From contig NC_053417.1 in assembly GCF_016859285.1 (NCBI RefSeq), positions 19,466,706-19,530,705 on the forward strand: a stretch of 64,000 bases of DNA, read 5' to 3'. Below the pieces are notes generated by a model. The model was not told the origin of the DNA. It worked only from the letters and a program-made list of their open reading frames with translations, and searched no databases. Shown piece by piece: positions 18,573 to 35,500 of the stretch (its first letter is position 1; each line of letters begins with the position of its first letter). Source of the DNA: Xiphias gladius (lineage: Eukaryota > Chordata > Actinopteri > Istiophoriformes > Xiphiidae). The translations under genes were made by a program, and so were the position numbers.

Positions 18573-20447
18573 CAAGACTAGGTCAAAACCTAGTATATGG
18601 CTGGACCGCGTATGGTCAATGTGCAAAATTGAGGACGTAGCCGAAAACAGTCTTGGAACCGCTGTGAGCAGCTACTTTCAACGAAAGGCTGCGAAAGCCT
18701 GCTCAACGAGTCGCTAACCAGCAGTCACTCCCGAGCCGTTTCCAAGCTGCTGCTCTGCTTCTGCTGAAATCCTCATTTTATTATACCCGCGACGCCGTCC
18801 GACAAAATCGCCCTACGCATAAGTTGAAGACAACGACTCTGCTGTGATTTCATGTGATTTCAGCTGGATTTCCTTAGTAAAATGATCGCTCGGACAGCCG
18901 CTGCCGTGCGGTCTACTGGGATTGTTGAGTGGTAACTTATTCCACTCCCCGAGCAAGTTGATGCAGCAAACAACACACACAGAGAGAGAGAGACGACTGT
19001 AGACAGTGCACTCAGTTTTATTACGCAGTTTTTTTTTAAAGTGCGGAGATCCCCCTCCGTTACAGCATAGAGCATATGCATTCAAAGTGGTAACAAGAGA
19101 GATCTGACTCGTTATCTTTTAGTGGCGTCTTAAGTACTGTCTTCGCTGGATCCTCCCCCTGCCCACTTCCTGGATCTCATCACAGTCTGTTGTCTACCGT
19201 ACTTGAGCTACCTTCTACTTGTCACCTGTTTTCATCGTCTCTTGAGACAAGTGCCCGTGAACCTCTCGTGCCCGATGTATATATGTATTGCGCCATAGGA
19301 TGATTATTATCGCGTGTCCTACAATCCACTACAAGCTTTTGGCACTTTACATTGGGTATCCCCACAGGATGCGTAGCGAGGTGTGCCTGCGGGAGGAGAA
19401 GCGCTTGTGGGGCAATGCCGGCGACTCTCCTCTACGGGAAGTAGCTAAGGTTTTTCTAAAAAAAAAAGTCGCAAGATTTGTCGCTAGTTGCTTTTGCAAA
19501 AAAAAAAAAAAAATTGTAAAACGGTTCTGAAAAGTTGGTAAATGTAGTTAGTCACAAAGTCACTGGGTTGGTAACTCTGCCTGTAAACGCCCCCCGATGA
19601 CGTGATAGAAATGGTTCCTGCGAATTCATTTCTGCTCCTTCTTCCTTTTCTTCCTCAGGCTTTAACGACAGCTTGCATCCTAAATGTTGCACTACTGCCA
19701 TTCTGTGGAGTTATTGAACTCTTCTAGCGTCCAGCATGTCAGATTTTCCTCATGACTCCTGTTCTCCTTAGGAAGCTGACCAAGCATCTTCTGCCCTCTC
19801 CCCTATCGGCACACTCCATTATATTCTCTACTCCCGCACCTGTTAGCTCTACTTTTTTCATTTCTTCCTTCATGTTCTCTCTCTCTTCCTGCAGTTAACA
19901 AGTACATGTGCAAGTACAGTTCCTGATACCTCTCATTTATCACATTAAACAGTTGAATGCTTCCCTGTAATGTGAAGCAAAGTGTTGAGAATACCGTGTT
20001 CTTTTCTTAACCTGCACACGATTTTCTCTTTTATATTTCTATTTTATTCATCTGTAAAAAAACAAAAACAAAAACAAAGGTAAGCTAACTTGGTACTGGC
20101 TGTAACCTTGTTAACGGACAAATGTGGAAGTGGCATGGATCTTCTCATCTAACTCTCCACCACAACACAAATAAACATATCTCCTAAAAAGAAAAAAACA
20201 TAAAAATCCTTAAAGTAAGTTGTGAGAAGAGGGTTTTCTTTAGCTCTTTTTTGCATTTCATACACATACAGGCTTGTATTTTAGCAGAAATAATCTACTT
20301 CAGACATGATTAGTCATTTAAAAACATTAGCAACAAGTTAGGTACACACTACACACCTCAGCTGCCACATCAGAGGCAACAGTAAGTTATTTTGCCACCC
20401 AATATCCATTCAATTATCTTCACATACATTCCAGCCCTGTTTGAATT
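17343..20447. other. Upstream region of sulfotransferase copy C and intergenic DNA
   Basis: It contains a candidate non-coding exon donor for copy C at 18181 and a 28-base A run at about 18545-18572. A CpG-containing stretch at about 18590-19600 has no coding frame I can support and is bounded by A-rich tracts (18545 and 19500), so it may be an unidentified insert. 19600-20440 is pyrimidine-rich, then AT-rich; no gene was seen. Confidence 0.45.
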
Positions 20448-21640
<1,193 letters not shown>

Positions 21641-21897
21641 GTGGGGTTGAAAAAGTACCTGATCCTGTACATTATTAAAACAGTTAACATTTAAAATAAT
21701 CCTATAGGAAGTGGTGTTAGATACAGTGACAAAATAAAAACATGATGAAAGGTTCATAAACTTTTCAGATATGATGATCGAGAGAAATTGTATTATTGCA
21801 CACTCCCTGACACACAACTTTTACAATACAACACAGTGACATTTCAATATGAACAATTTAATTGACTGATTTAAGCAAAAGAAAGATAATTACCATC

Positions 21898-22095
21898 ATA
21901 GTGCATTCAGAAAGTATTCAGACCCCTTTTTCCCCCAATCAATCTACACTCCCCATAGTGACAAAGCAAAAACACAATTTTAGACATTTTTGCATATTTA
22001 TTAAAAAGGCAAAACTGAAATATCACATTGACATAAATATTCAGACCCTTTGCTATGACACTTGAAATTTAGTTCAGGTGCGTGATAAATACACA
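21898..22095. mobile_element. Tc1-like transposon end fragment
   Basis: The sequence opens GTGCATTCAGAAAGTATTCA and continues as the terminal repeat of a well-known fish Tc1-like family, up to about the TTGAAATT motif near 22065. No transposase or second terminal repeat was seen. It lies where exon 2 of pseudogene copy D would be expected and may have helped to truncate it. Confidence 0.7.
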
Positions 22096-23749
22096 AAAGG
22101 AGAAAAACCTGATTATTACATTGAAGGGGCAATGGGAAAGTATTTTAGTTCAAAACACCAAAATTAACTAAGATTATCACCAGAATGTGAAGAAATAATA
22201 GTTTTGATGTTATGTCAAAGACGTCTATGTATTGTGTTGCAGAGATATCTACTGAAGTTAGCATGCTAACCGGCTAGCCCCATCCCGTCCCTTCTCATAA
22301 TACCACTTTGTACATCAAGGAGGTGGTAGTGACACACTGTCTGACTGTCCAGTCTGCCCTCAATCCAACATGAGAGGATGAAGGAGGAGTAACTGTAAGT
22401 AGGCTATCAACCTGTGATGCAGCCATCATCTCTCTGCGATATTCCTCCCCTCCTTCCTCAAGCTCAGCTACTGATGTCGCTGCTCTCCCTCTCCCTTTTT
22501 CCTCGACCTCCTGTGGCTCGTCGTCTACTCCTGCCGCCACTGCAACTTCCCTGGCTCTCTGACCGGACAGACTGGGGCTGCGTTGGGAAAGGTATAAAGA
22601 AAAAAAAAAAAAACTCCTTTCCTAACTTCTTTTCTTTGACTTCGATGGAGGTCATGAGGTCAGGGAAAGATGTGAAGGAGAATTCATAAGGACTAGGAAA
22701 AGACAACCGCGGTGCCACGAGGCAGGCTATATGAACATGGATAACCCGGTGAAAAATATTACTTCATTACTAAGGTGGTAATTGAAATTTTAAAAAAAGG
22801 AATATGGGCAGCCAGTCACAAAAGCGAAATGAAACGTTTCTCACATTGAGAATGGCTGCTCATGCTCTCCCTCCTGTTCACTCATATTTATCGACATGAA
22901 TCCCATTTAGTATGATTCTATGAAAGTGATTGTTAAATTCATGCAAGATAGGCATCACACATTAGGCCTACAAATGTACTACTGTAAATATCATCACTCT
23001 TTAGTTTTATACATGTATTAAATATATCATCTGACTAAAAACGTCTCATATCCCTTTTACTTGAAAGACAGACAGAGGGACCAAACCAGTCATTTTACTA
23101 CAATACTTTAACTACATTTTGCTGCTAATACATATGTATTTTTACTTAAGTATGATTTTCCATGCAAGACTTTTACTTGTCATGGAGTATTTTTACATTG
23201 TTGGTACTTTTTTTGGTACTTTTACTCACGTAAAGTATCTGAATACTTCCCCCACCACCGATTAATGTTAAAATATGAACAAAAAAATGGATATGAATGA
23301 ATACCTTTGGATTAATTTTACTGATCACGCTAATCTCATAGTTTTATTTGAGATCATCAGGTTACATTTGTAGTCATACAGCATCAACATGCTTTTATAA
23401 ATGTTGGGTTAATATGGTGGATGTACTGACTCAAAGCCCACATGCTTCCTTTAATTAGGAATTATTTGGTTTATGCCATCGTTGGTTAATTTTTGTCTTT
23501 TCTACGTACACATACTCCTGACAGAAATATTTACCTTCAGACAATGTTAGTCATTTGATTTCCTTTGAGCTTCACAGTATGTAATTGACAGCCTTAATTC
23601 AGGCACAGTTAGCAAGAAGACACACTGTGCGCCGTCGCCATCACATTTGAGGCTATACTACACTTGATTTTTTTCACAGAAATGCCACATGTCCATCCAG
23701 TCATGGGCTCATCTTCACATATACACACAGCCTGTCCAGTCCACACTGT
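22096..23749. other. Intergenic DNA between sulfotransferase copies D and E
   Basis: A short acidic open frame on the minus strand (22295-22540) has no recognised homologue and no splice or start context. 23060-23270 carries one end of the CAGTGGTGGA-type fish repeat. The remainder is AT-rich with nothing recognisable. Confidence 0.45.
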
Positions 23750-26373
<2,624 letters not shown>

Positions 26374-27589
26374 TCTGATTGCTGCTGGTTTCTCTTCTCG
26401 TATTGTAATTTTTCCAGGACAAAGTATATACTTATCTCTCTATTCTGGTTGCATAACACTGTCTCAGTCGTGACTTTAGGCTCAGCCTCAAATGTAATTT
26501 GAAAGCCCAGCCCTCTTTACCCTTTAGTCCCCTTCTCTCTCAGAAACATACAGAGCACACATGGTGTATGTAACTGTATAGTTAATTCATCTGAATATTA
26601 TCAGAGTCAGTTTTTTTCAACTCAGTGGCATGCAGGCCATTGTTTTACACAATAAGTTAACTATTAACTTTCAGATGAAGGACCAAGCCCTAAGAAACAC
26701 CCCTATTTTTGTGAACAAGCATTAAAAATAATGTTTCCACACTATGAAATTTTGATTACAGTCATAACCATGGTCTTCTTTGAGAGGTAACTCTCGAAAT
26801 TTTACAACCAATAAAGTGCCTGTTCTGTGGAAAACACTCTGGAGCCTGTAGCCATGTCATGTGTCATCAGCTGTTGCAGTGATATGGGGATAAGATAAAA
26901 TCAGGACACTTAGAGCTTTCAAACAATGTATTATTTGTCAAGGTTATGTGAGGACTGAGTCTGGTCCAGACCAAAACACACCTAAAATAGCACTACCGTG
27001 GCCAAAGCGTCCCACGGGTGTGACGGTGTACTTTAAAAGGTTAAATGTGGAGTACTGCTCTTGTGCAAAAGTAAAGCATATATTTATTTGAGGACATAAT
27101 CAGAAAGAAAAGGACAAAACAGCACAATACACTGAATTATTTCTGTACTTCAAATTTAAATTTCATTTCACAGTTTTCATTTGAACGTAGCTTTCACCCT
27201 CTCAACTGTGAAAAGTTGTCAATACACAGGGTGAAATATGCCCAAAGTTGGATGTGAATTCCTACAGAAGCTCAGTATTCATGTTAGAAGATATTTGGAC
27301 CAATCATTAGGCCCTGCAGTGGGTATAAAGATGTGACGTCATAAATCTACTAAGCCCTCTGACACGTGAAACCTTTCTCTATCCCTGACCTAAAACACCG
27401 TTAACAACCTCTGAATCCTAAAGCAAAGAGCAGGTACTCTGTGGCTAGACCTGGCCTTACACCCACATTGTACAGCTTAATTTAAATTACACTGGCTGGA
27501 CGCCTTGGCTTGATGGGCAGTTTAATGTGAATACCATGGCCCGCTCAGTTGTCCAGACACCATCACTGTTTATAGACCCACAAGCCTTA

Positions 27590-27790
27590 AAGCAGTGGTG
27601 GAAAGTCACGGAGTGCATCTACTGCATGTACTATACTTAAGTACAGTTTTGAGGTACTTGTTCTATTATTGAGCATTTCCATTTTATGCTACAGTATACT
27701 TCTACTCCACTACATGTCATAGGGAAACTACATTTAGCAGACATCTGTAGTTACTAGTTACTTTTCAAATTGAGATTTTACATTTAAAAA
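27590..27790. repeat. CAGTGGTGGA-type teleost repeat, one end
   Basis: It starts GCAGTGGTGGAAAGTCAC and continues through TTAAGTAC and ATTTCCATTTTATGCT motifs, as in a very common percomorph repeat. Related copies in this window are at 23060-23270, 30518-30935 and 45590-46345. The terminal CAGTGGTGGA...CCACTG ends suggest a non-autonomous, possibly hAT-type DNA transposon. Confidence 0.65.
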
Positions 27791-28029
27791 AACACACAAT
27801 AATCTCATGAAATTCAATATAAATCCCCCTCACAATAAAGCAGTATCTACTCGAGACCCCTTGTCACTAGTTTCAGATGTCTATGAGTTGTTACCAGTTC
27901 CACTAAAGGCTGAGTTCCGCAGTGAACCTCTTACATAGTTTCATTTAAAATATTTCTGAGGCCCTAAGAGGTCAAATTGTCCCACATTTCATACAAAAGC
28001 AAAGTTTATGGGAAATTTCCAAAAATAGA

Positions 28030-28895
28030 ATCACATATTTGTTTAGCAGAACTCTCAAAACAGCCTCAATTGTTCATGGTATGGATTCCACAAGATGCTG
28101 GAAACTTTCCTGTAAGATTCTGGTCCATGTTGACATGATTTCCAGAGAAAATAATTTCCTACACCATAGCACCACCACCAACAGCCTGACTGGTGACACA
28201 AAGCAGGTTGGGTCCATGTATTCATGCTGTTGACCCCAGATTCTGACCCTACCTGAGGCATCTGATGCCTCAGAAGAAATCCAGAATCATCAGACCACAC
28301 TACGTTTTTCCAGTCTTCAACCGTCCAGTTTTGGTGAGCCTGTGCACACTGCAGCCTCAGATTTCTGTTCTTGGCTGACAGAGTGGAACCTGATCTGGTT
28401 TTCTGCTGTTGTAGCTTCAAGGTTCGAAGTGTTGTGCATTCTGAGATGCTTTTCTGCTCAGCACAGTTGTAAAGAGTGGTCATCTGATTTACCGTAACCT
28501 GTCTGTCAGCCCAAACCAGGCCATTCTCCTGTGACCTCTCATATCAACACGGCGTTTCCGTCCACAGAACTGCAGCTCATTGGATATTTCTTTTTTTTTT
28601 TTGGCACCATTTTGAGTAAAAACTCTAGAGACTGTTGGGTGTGAAAATCCCAGGGGATCAACAGTTTAAGAAACACTCAGGCCAGCCTGTCTGGCACCAA
28701 CAATAATGCCAAGGTCAAAGTCAGTGAGATCACATGTTTTCCCCATACCAATGTTAGACGTGAACATTACCTGAAGCACCTGACCTGAAACTGCATCATT
28801 GTATGCATTGCATTGCTGCCACATGACTGGCTGACTAGATAATTGCCTGAATTAGCAGGCGTACAAGTTGTCCTAATAAAGTACCCCATGAGTGT
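28030..28895 (-). mobile_element. Decayed Tc1/mariner-like element
   Basis: The minus-strand open stretch at about 28480-28060 reads NWTVEDWKNVVWSDDSGFLL, the Tc1-type catalytic core, with degenerate sequence on either side. The flank at 28590-28895 is a common fish repeat end finishing in CCTAATAAAGT. The element is inactive. Both parts may belong to one insertion or to two neighbouring ones. Confidence 0.65.
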
Positions 28896-29526
28896 ATTTA
28901 CACAAAGGGAAGCCTCTTCAATAATTTTGAAGTTTTGAAGTTTTGAATTGCACAACATTTTCCTATTATAATATAAATTCTAGAATGTTTAGAATTGTAA
29001 AAATATTCAATGTCCAGTCATCATGAATATAACTGAAACTGAACTTTAAAGTGAACATCAATGAATGGACTCAATGGACTCCCATGGCTGGTACAGAGAT
29101 ACAACGTGTTTGTATGACTATCGTTGTACCTCTTTATTATAAATAAAGAGTAAAAAAAAACCTTTAACAAGCAAGTTTGATGCCTTAACGAGAAACACAC
29201 ATCTACAAATCACATCATTGGCATACATCCTCATTCAAATGCAGCTATATTCAGGCCTTACTGGGCCCACTGTGTAAGTTTGCAGACTGCATGATTTGTT
29301 TATGGTTTGTTTTTATATTTTATGTACTTATGAATCGTTTGGGCCAGACGTGCCTTTAATAAATGACTTTTTTTTTTTATTAATTCGTTTATTTATAACT
29401 AATACTTAACATAAAAAGTAAATAAATAATTTAATAATAAAATAAAATAAAATAAAATAAACATAGGACCAGAAGTGACGTAGTCATTAGTGACGTCAAA
29501 GGGACTGAAAAACGTATACAACAAAG

Positions 29527-32500
29527 ATGGCGTCTCCCGGCGAGGTTACCGTGAGCCAGTCACACGTGGGGAAAAAGAAGAAGGTAACAGAGCTAATTAA
29601 ATCTTTAGTGAAAGATCACTGCTAGAACCGTGTCAGGCTTTTGATAATACGGGCTAAACACATGCTGACAGACTCAAAGCAACAGTTGGTGGTTATTTGT
29701 TAGCGCTAGCAGCGCTAACGTGCGGGATCCTGGAGGAGGCGAGCGGACCGTCTCTCTGTGCCCAAACAAATACACTAAACTGTTTATCGTCCCCCTCAAG
29801 TCAGTGCCGCTAACTTTTCTCACCGTTTGCTCCTCTTCAACAGCCTCCAGCTCGGTACTGGCAGGAGCCACGGGAGGAGGAGAAAGATGAAGCCAAAGCG
29901 GGAAAAGACGGAGGGCAGACTGAAGAGGGTCCGCAGCAGGGGGAGCGCCAGAGACAGAAAGCAAAGAAAAGAAAGCAAGAGGGGCCTCGAAGAGATGGAA
30001 AGAAATTCATATCAGGGGTAAGAGTTTTTACTCAGTTTTTGTTTGTCTTTTTATAACTTCAAAAGTGCTCTGCAAATGTGTTATTGTCGTTGTTATTATA
30101 AGAGAATGTAAGTGCTTGTTGTGGCACCAGCTCAGCATCAAAGTGCAACTGTCACTCATTTTATATCCTCTCAGGGCGATGATGCTGAGTAAAGCTAGCA
30201 GAGTTCTGACTTTAAAACAATTCATTTACAAACTTCACTGTATATTAAAAAAGGACAAACGGTGACTGAAACACAAGCAACTGTTGTCACCATTAAGATT
30301 AACCTACACTCCTTTACTATAGCGCGGTGGGAAATATGTCTACAGAGTATCACTGTATTTTTTGTTCAGTATCAACAACATGACAAGATTCTGAGTAAAA
30401 GTACATTTATTATATAGGAGTAGATCATTTTTACCCCGTAACAGTTTTCCCCTTATGGTTTTTTTTTACGGCTGCAGAACGTTTGATCCACACTGTGTGA
30501 CAGTCATATACACTCAGCAGTGGTGGAGGGAGTATTCAGAGGCTTTACTTAGAAAAATGCCCCCCTGTGAGTTTATATTATATACTTAGATTATTATTAC
30601 TGATGCAATAATGTGTTTGCAGCAGTTTCACTGTTGTAGGTGGATTTAAATAGGCCTGCAACTAATTATTATTTTAATTACGAATTCATTTCCTGAGTAT
30701 TTTCTCAATTAAGTGATTGATTCTTTTGTTTGTAGAAATTCAGAAAATAGTGAGAAATGTTTAAAAATTTAATGCTGTAATGTAACTAGAAACTAACAGC
30801 TGTCAGATAAATCCAGTGGAGTAGAAGTACAAAGTGAAATGGCAAGAAAATACTCCAGGAGATTACAAGTACCTCAAATTTGTACCGGAGTGCAGTACTT
30901 GAGTCGATGTTCCTAGTTACAATCTGCCACTGACACTCAGTTTCCAGTTTATTAGGTACCCCTTGCTAAAACTAATGCAGTCTACCAGTCCTGTGGTAGT
31001 TTAAATATAGTAAATGTTTAGTACCCTCATGGATATTAATGGGGTGGACGGACTTTTAGAAAAACATCCCCGTATAATGCAGTACAATTCAACAACACCA
31101 GCAGCTACAGCCTCCAAAATGTCACATTTATTGCAGTATTACCACTGTATTAGTGTAATGTTTACACTGAGAATTTACCGACATATTTAGTGTCTTTAGA
31201 ACTGCAAAGGTTGTTATGAGTTTTTTTTTTTAATACAAAAAATGGTGTTTAAACAAACCCATGTGTTGAATTAAGAGCAATGTACTGAATGCTGCAGTTC
31301 ATCCTTTAACTGTGAGGCAGCCTTTATGTTCAGAAGAAGCTACACGACAATTTTACAGTACCCCACATTCTAAATAATAAATGCTTCTATACTCCAGTAT
31401 CGGTAATATTGTATATCAATGTATTTCCCAGCTGTAAGGTAACTGCCCTTTGTTCAAGTAGTATTTTCTCTTATTATTGTTCATATTCCCCTCAGAAATC
31501 AGACCCTTTCCCTGGTCCTGCTCCTATTCCAGAAGACAGGTTGCAGAAGTTCAAGAGGAAAGATAAATTTAAAAGGGTAAACACTCTGATGTCTCTTTTT
31601 TACTATTTCTGGTAAGTAAGTTAGCTGTTGCCACTAGCCATCATCTCCATTTTTTTTTTTTTTTTTGGATTTGTCTCTTCATAGTCTCGCCACCAGCATT
31701 ACAAGCTGAAAGACATGATAGTTCGCTCCGAAGAAGCTTCAGAAATGGCCCAGAAACAAGCTGCCCGGTTTGACCTCCTACTCCCAGAGGACGTAGGGTA
31801 GGTCCATCTAAAAGTTGTTGGTTTCTTCATGCCACTGTGTATGATGTGATGGAGATAAAATGATGAAAAATTAATTCGATTAAAAGCCTGGTTGTGAAAA
31901 CGCCAACACTATTCCGATTCCAGGTTTCTAGAAGGAGACGAAGATGAAGACACATGTACAATCTCTCAGGAGGATATCGCAGATGCTGTGGACATAACAT
32001 CTGGAGCAAAGGTGGGGACACGTAATGGACACTAGTGCAGGTGTTGGAAGATTTCACCTCTGACATCTTAATACAGGGGCTTTTTTTTAATTTTTATTAA
32101 AACAGCTCTATTTTGACCTTGTTAAAGTCGTGTGTTACATTAGAAAATGATTTATAGCAAAAACCAATGATAAAGTAGCTGTTCATTGAAAAAAACTTTC
32201 TGTAGCATAAGAATTGATCTTTTATCTCTACACAAATCCTAGTTTCTAGTTTCCTGTATGTTAATTCCCTGCTAGGTACTTGGGCACTGCAGGTTTCCCA
32301 CCCACATCAGCCTAAAGGGAAAAAACAAAGTGCATAGGCTGACCTTTACAGTATTACAAAGGGTTGGAATCATCATGAGCAATTCACAGCACAAGTTCCT
32401 AGTTATTTACTTATGACTAGATCATTTGTGAAAGCTAAACTTGACAAATCCAATGTGTTTTTAGTTTTAAAGAGGCATTATAGTAGAAAACAAGTAGAGC

Positions 32501-35500
32501 GCTGTGTGTTCAGAAGGGAACAAACAATTAATTAATTTTTTTTACTACTAGGGCTGTGAGCATATGTGTGGAACATAAAGTAATTCAGCTGCCTCTTGTT
32601 TTGAATCAGGCATAAGCATACCATGGAAAATGATGTGTGGATTACATTTAAACTCAATTCCAAAAGCACTCGTATCAATGACTCCCCATTTCTTCTGTTG
32701 TATCCTTTTATTCATTTTGTATTCTCTCCCTCCCTCTTCCTCCTCAGTATTTTAATCTGAAACTGTCTCAGTTTGGACCATATCGAGTAGATTACACCAA
32801 AACTGGACGGTCAGTATCACGCAGTGCATGAAGTGTTTGTCTTGGGTTTGCCTGTCATGCTGTTCATGTTTAAATCAACACACAGTCATCTTGGTTCAAT
32901 ATGAATGGAGGACAACAGGTATTTTCATTCAGCAATAGGAAGGTGAAAGCGACAGAGTGCCACAGTTAATGATATGTATCACTTAAAGCCCCTACACGCC
33001 TGTAGTCCACCCACAAAGGTGTTTTCACTTACGTTGCCTGATTAGGACCCCCCCCCCCCCCGGGCTGTGTGGGCGCGTACAAACAAGGTCTTATTGGTCC
33101 ATAGTTTTTTGACACCACATAAGTTCTGGTGTCAGAAATGATAAAAAGTCTACAGGGTTGTTAACAACCTGAGGTATGTAAGAGTGTAACTTTTTTTTTT
33201 TTTTTCCCCATGGGAAAATAATGCAAATAATGATGGGTACTGTTGTGTTTTCCAGTTAGACCTCATGATGACACTGTTGTCTCACTGTCACTACGAATAA
33301 GTAGCCAAGTAATATGATGGCGCAGCACCTGGGTTACAGGTATAGTGCAGAGCGGCATATCCTTTGCGGATGGAGGGTTTTAATGACAGTAGCTCTGGAA
33401 ATGAAGATGTACATGAGACCACTGATGGTGAGGAATTAGTTTTTGTGCGATTCATGAATCACATCAGTTAAAAGCAGAACTGGAGCATGACAATGAAGAA
33501 GCTAGCTCAGACAGTACGTGCTCTGAATGGCACAATGGTCAGGATACGCCCAAGTAGAAGTCAGGACTGATGAGTGAAGCTCATAAAATCACCTTAGGTG
33601 CCTCTGGCCTAGATGCTATTAATGAGCAGGTAGTTTTCCCTGCCAAATTTCCAACTCGGGAAACCAGCAGATCTTAAAAGTGCGCAGTCTCTGGAAATAC
33701 TTTGGCATTCAGCTGTTGTGGCCATGGCTAGAGAGAAGGAAAGAGGTTCCATGACCTCCAATAGCTGATGGATTTTCTTCAGCTGAAAAACTCCCACAAA
33801 AACGCTGAAGTTGTAACATCTGAAAATATGTGTATCATGTCTGTGTTTAGATTTGAGTTATGACTCCAAAGTGGAGTACAAATTTTGGCATAAATTGTGG
33901 AAATACATTTTTTTTTTTTTTAGCATTTTTAAGTACCTTAAGTACCAACATCTGGCCAGCCATACTTTTTGTGCTGTGCACACACCCATGTTTCGGTAAC
34001 AACGAGCAAGTGACTGTAATGAGTCATCACTGTTCCGCCTAATTTGGATTTGGTAGGTGATAGTCTATGAGAAGTTACAGCGGGCTGTGTGTAAAATGAG
34101 ACGATATAAACCTGAAATAAATCAGTCTACACTGAGAAATATTCATGAGTTTAAAAAAAAAAATTCTGACCCCTATAAATTATTTTAAAAGTTTAATAAA
34201 TGACCCATATTTTGTGTGTTCGTTATAGTTAATAATCCATTCTGAAAAGTTTACAAGCAATAAGATTTTAATATATGGCTTAATCTACATTATATACGTG
34301 CTGGGTTGCTAACGACTCGAGGTATGCAGGAGTGTTTGAAAAAACAGTTGTGCATTTAAGGGGTAAGTGGAAAAGAAGCACTTGCATAAATGTTATCAAT
34401 CTCACCTGTGCTCTAACTTCTGAGACAAGTCAAATAATCAAATCTATAGCAAATGGCAGTTGCTAATCTACACAGCCAGCACACACACTACAACATTATC
34501 ATTTAATTGGAGTGTTGTTTGCGTTCTCCAGACAAATGTAAATCCAATATTCACTCTCCTTTAGCTCTGTTTTGGAAATATCTGGCTCTTAGGCTGTTCT
34601 CCGACTACTCACCAACTGTGTCTATCTGTGGTAAATGTTTTAGTTGTGTGTTTGCTGTTAACATAGTGTTCTCTTTTCTTCAGTCACCTTTTGCTCGGTG
34701 GGAGGAGAGGCCATGTGGCTTGCATTGACTGGCAGTCCAAACAGCTGATGTGTGAGATTAACGTGATGGAGTCTGTCAATGACGTAAAGTAAGCCATCCA
34801 CTCGAACATTGTGCAGCGCCACACAAGGAACAGATGTTCATCTTTCACAGATGTGCTTCACTTACCAGCAACTGTGAACATGTTCTCTGTAAATAAAATA
34901 CATACCTGCTTTTATTTAGGTGGCTCCATAGCGAGACCATGTATGCAGTGGCTCAGAAGAAGTGGCTGCATATCTATGACTCCAATGGAATAGAGCTTCA
35001 CTGCATCCGCAAATTCAATGATGTCCTTCGTATGCAGTTCCTCCCCTACCACTTTTTGCTAGCCACAGCGGTGGGTTCTTTAACACTGTTCTCAGAGGTT
35101 TAGTGAGTGATGTATTCCATGTTTATTTTAAATATATTACCACAGTATCAAAAAGTTGTCTTTTGTTGAACGCTGAATTTGCCACAGACCCTGATGTTTT
35201 GTATCAGGGGCTCTATGACATTAAATACAAATAAACAGTATAAGAAAACTTATCACACACTACATAAGAATATTGACAATATTCAATTAAGATGCATAAA
35301 CGCCTATCTATCTAGAGGGTAGTTTTGACAACTAGATAGTTACACAAAATCGAAGCATTTTCACTATTAAAAGTATGCTGAATTAGCTATTAACAGTTCC
35401 TGTTTGACGTGTACCCATGGATGTACAGATAACTATTACTCGATTACTTCGATACTGAAGAAAACTTGAAAACATGATGATTATCAGGCACGTTCAGGAG

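Larger units (their letters stand above)
26374..29526. other. Intergenic DNA between the sulfotransferase array and wdr46
   Basis: It contains one end of the CAGTGGTGGA-type repeat (27590-27790), a Tc1-like remnant (28030-28895) and a (TAAAA)n run near 29435-29460. The last 70 bp form the wdr46 promoter and 5' UTR. No other gene was seen. Confidence 0.55.

Noticed and set aside
19288-19530. Open frame in the CpG-containing block upstream of copy C
   Set aside because: It ends in a Lys-rich run encoded by poly(A) and shows no family resemblance.
22295-22540. Acidic minus-strand open frame (81 codons)
   Set aside because: No recognisable domain, no clear promoter or splice signals, and low-complexity Glu-rich sequence; kept only as a remark.
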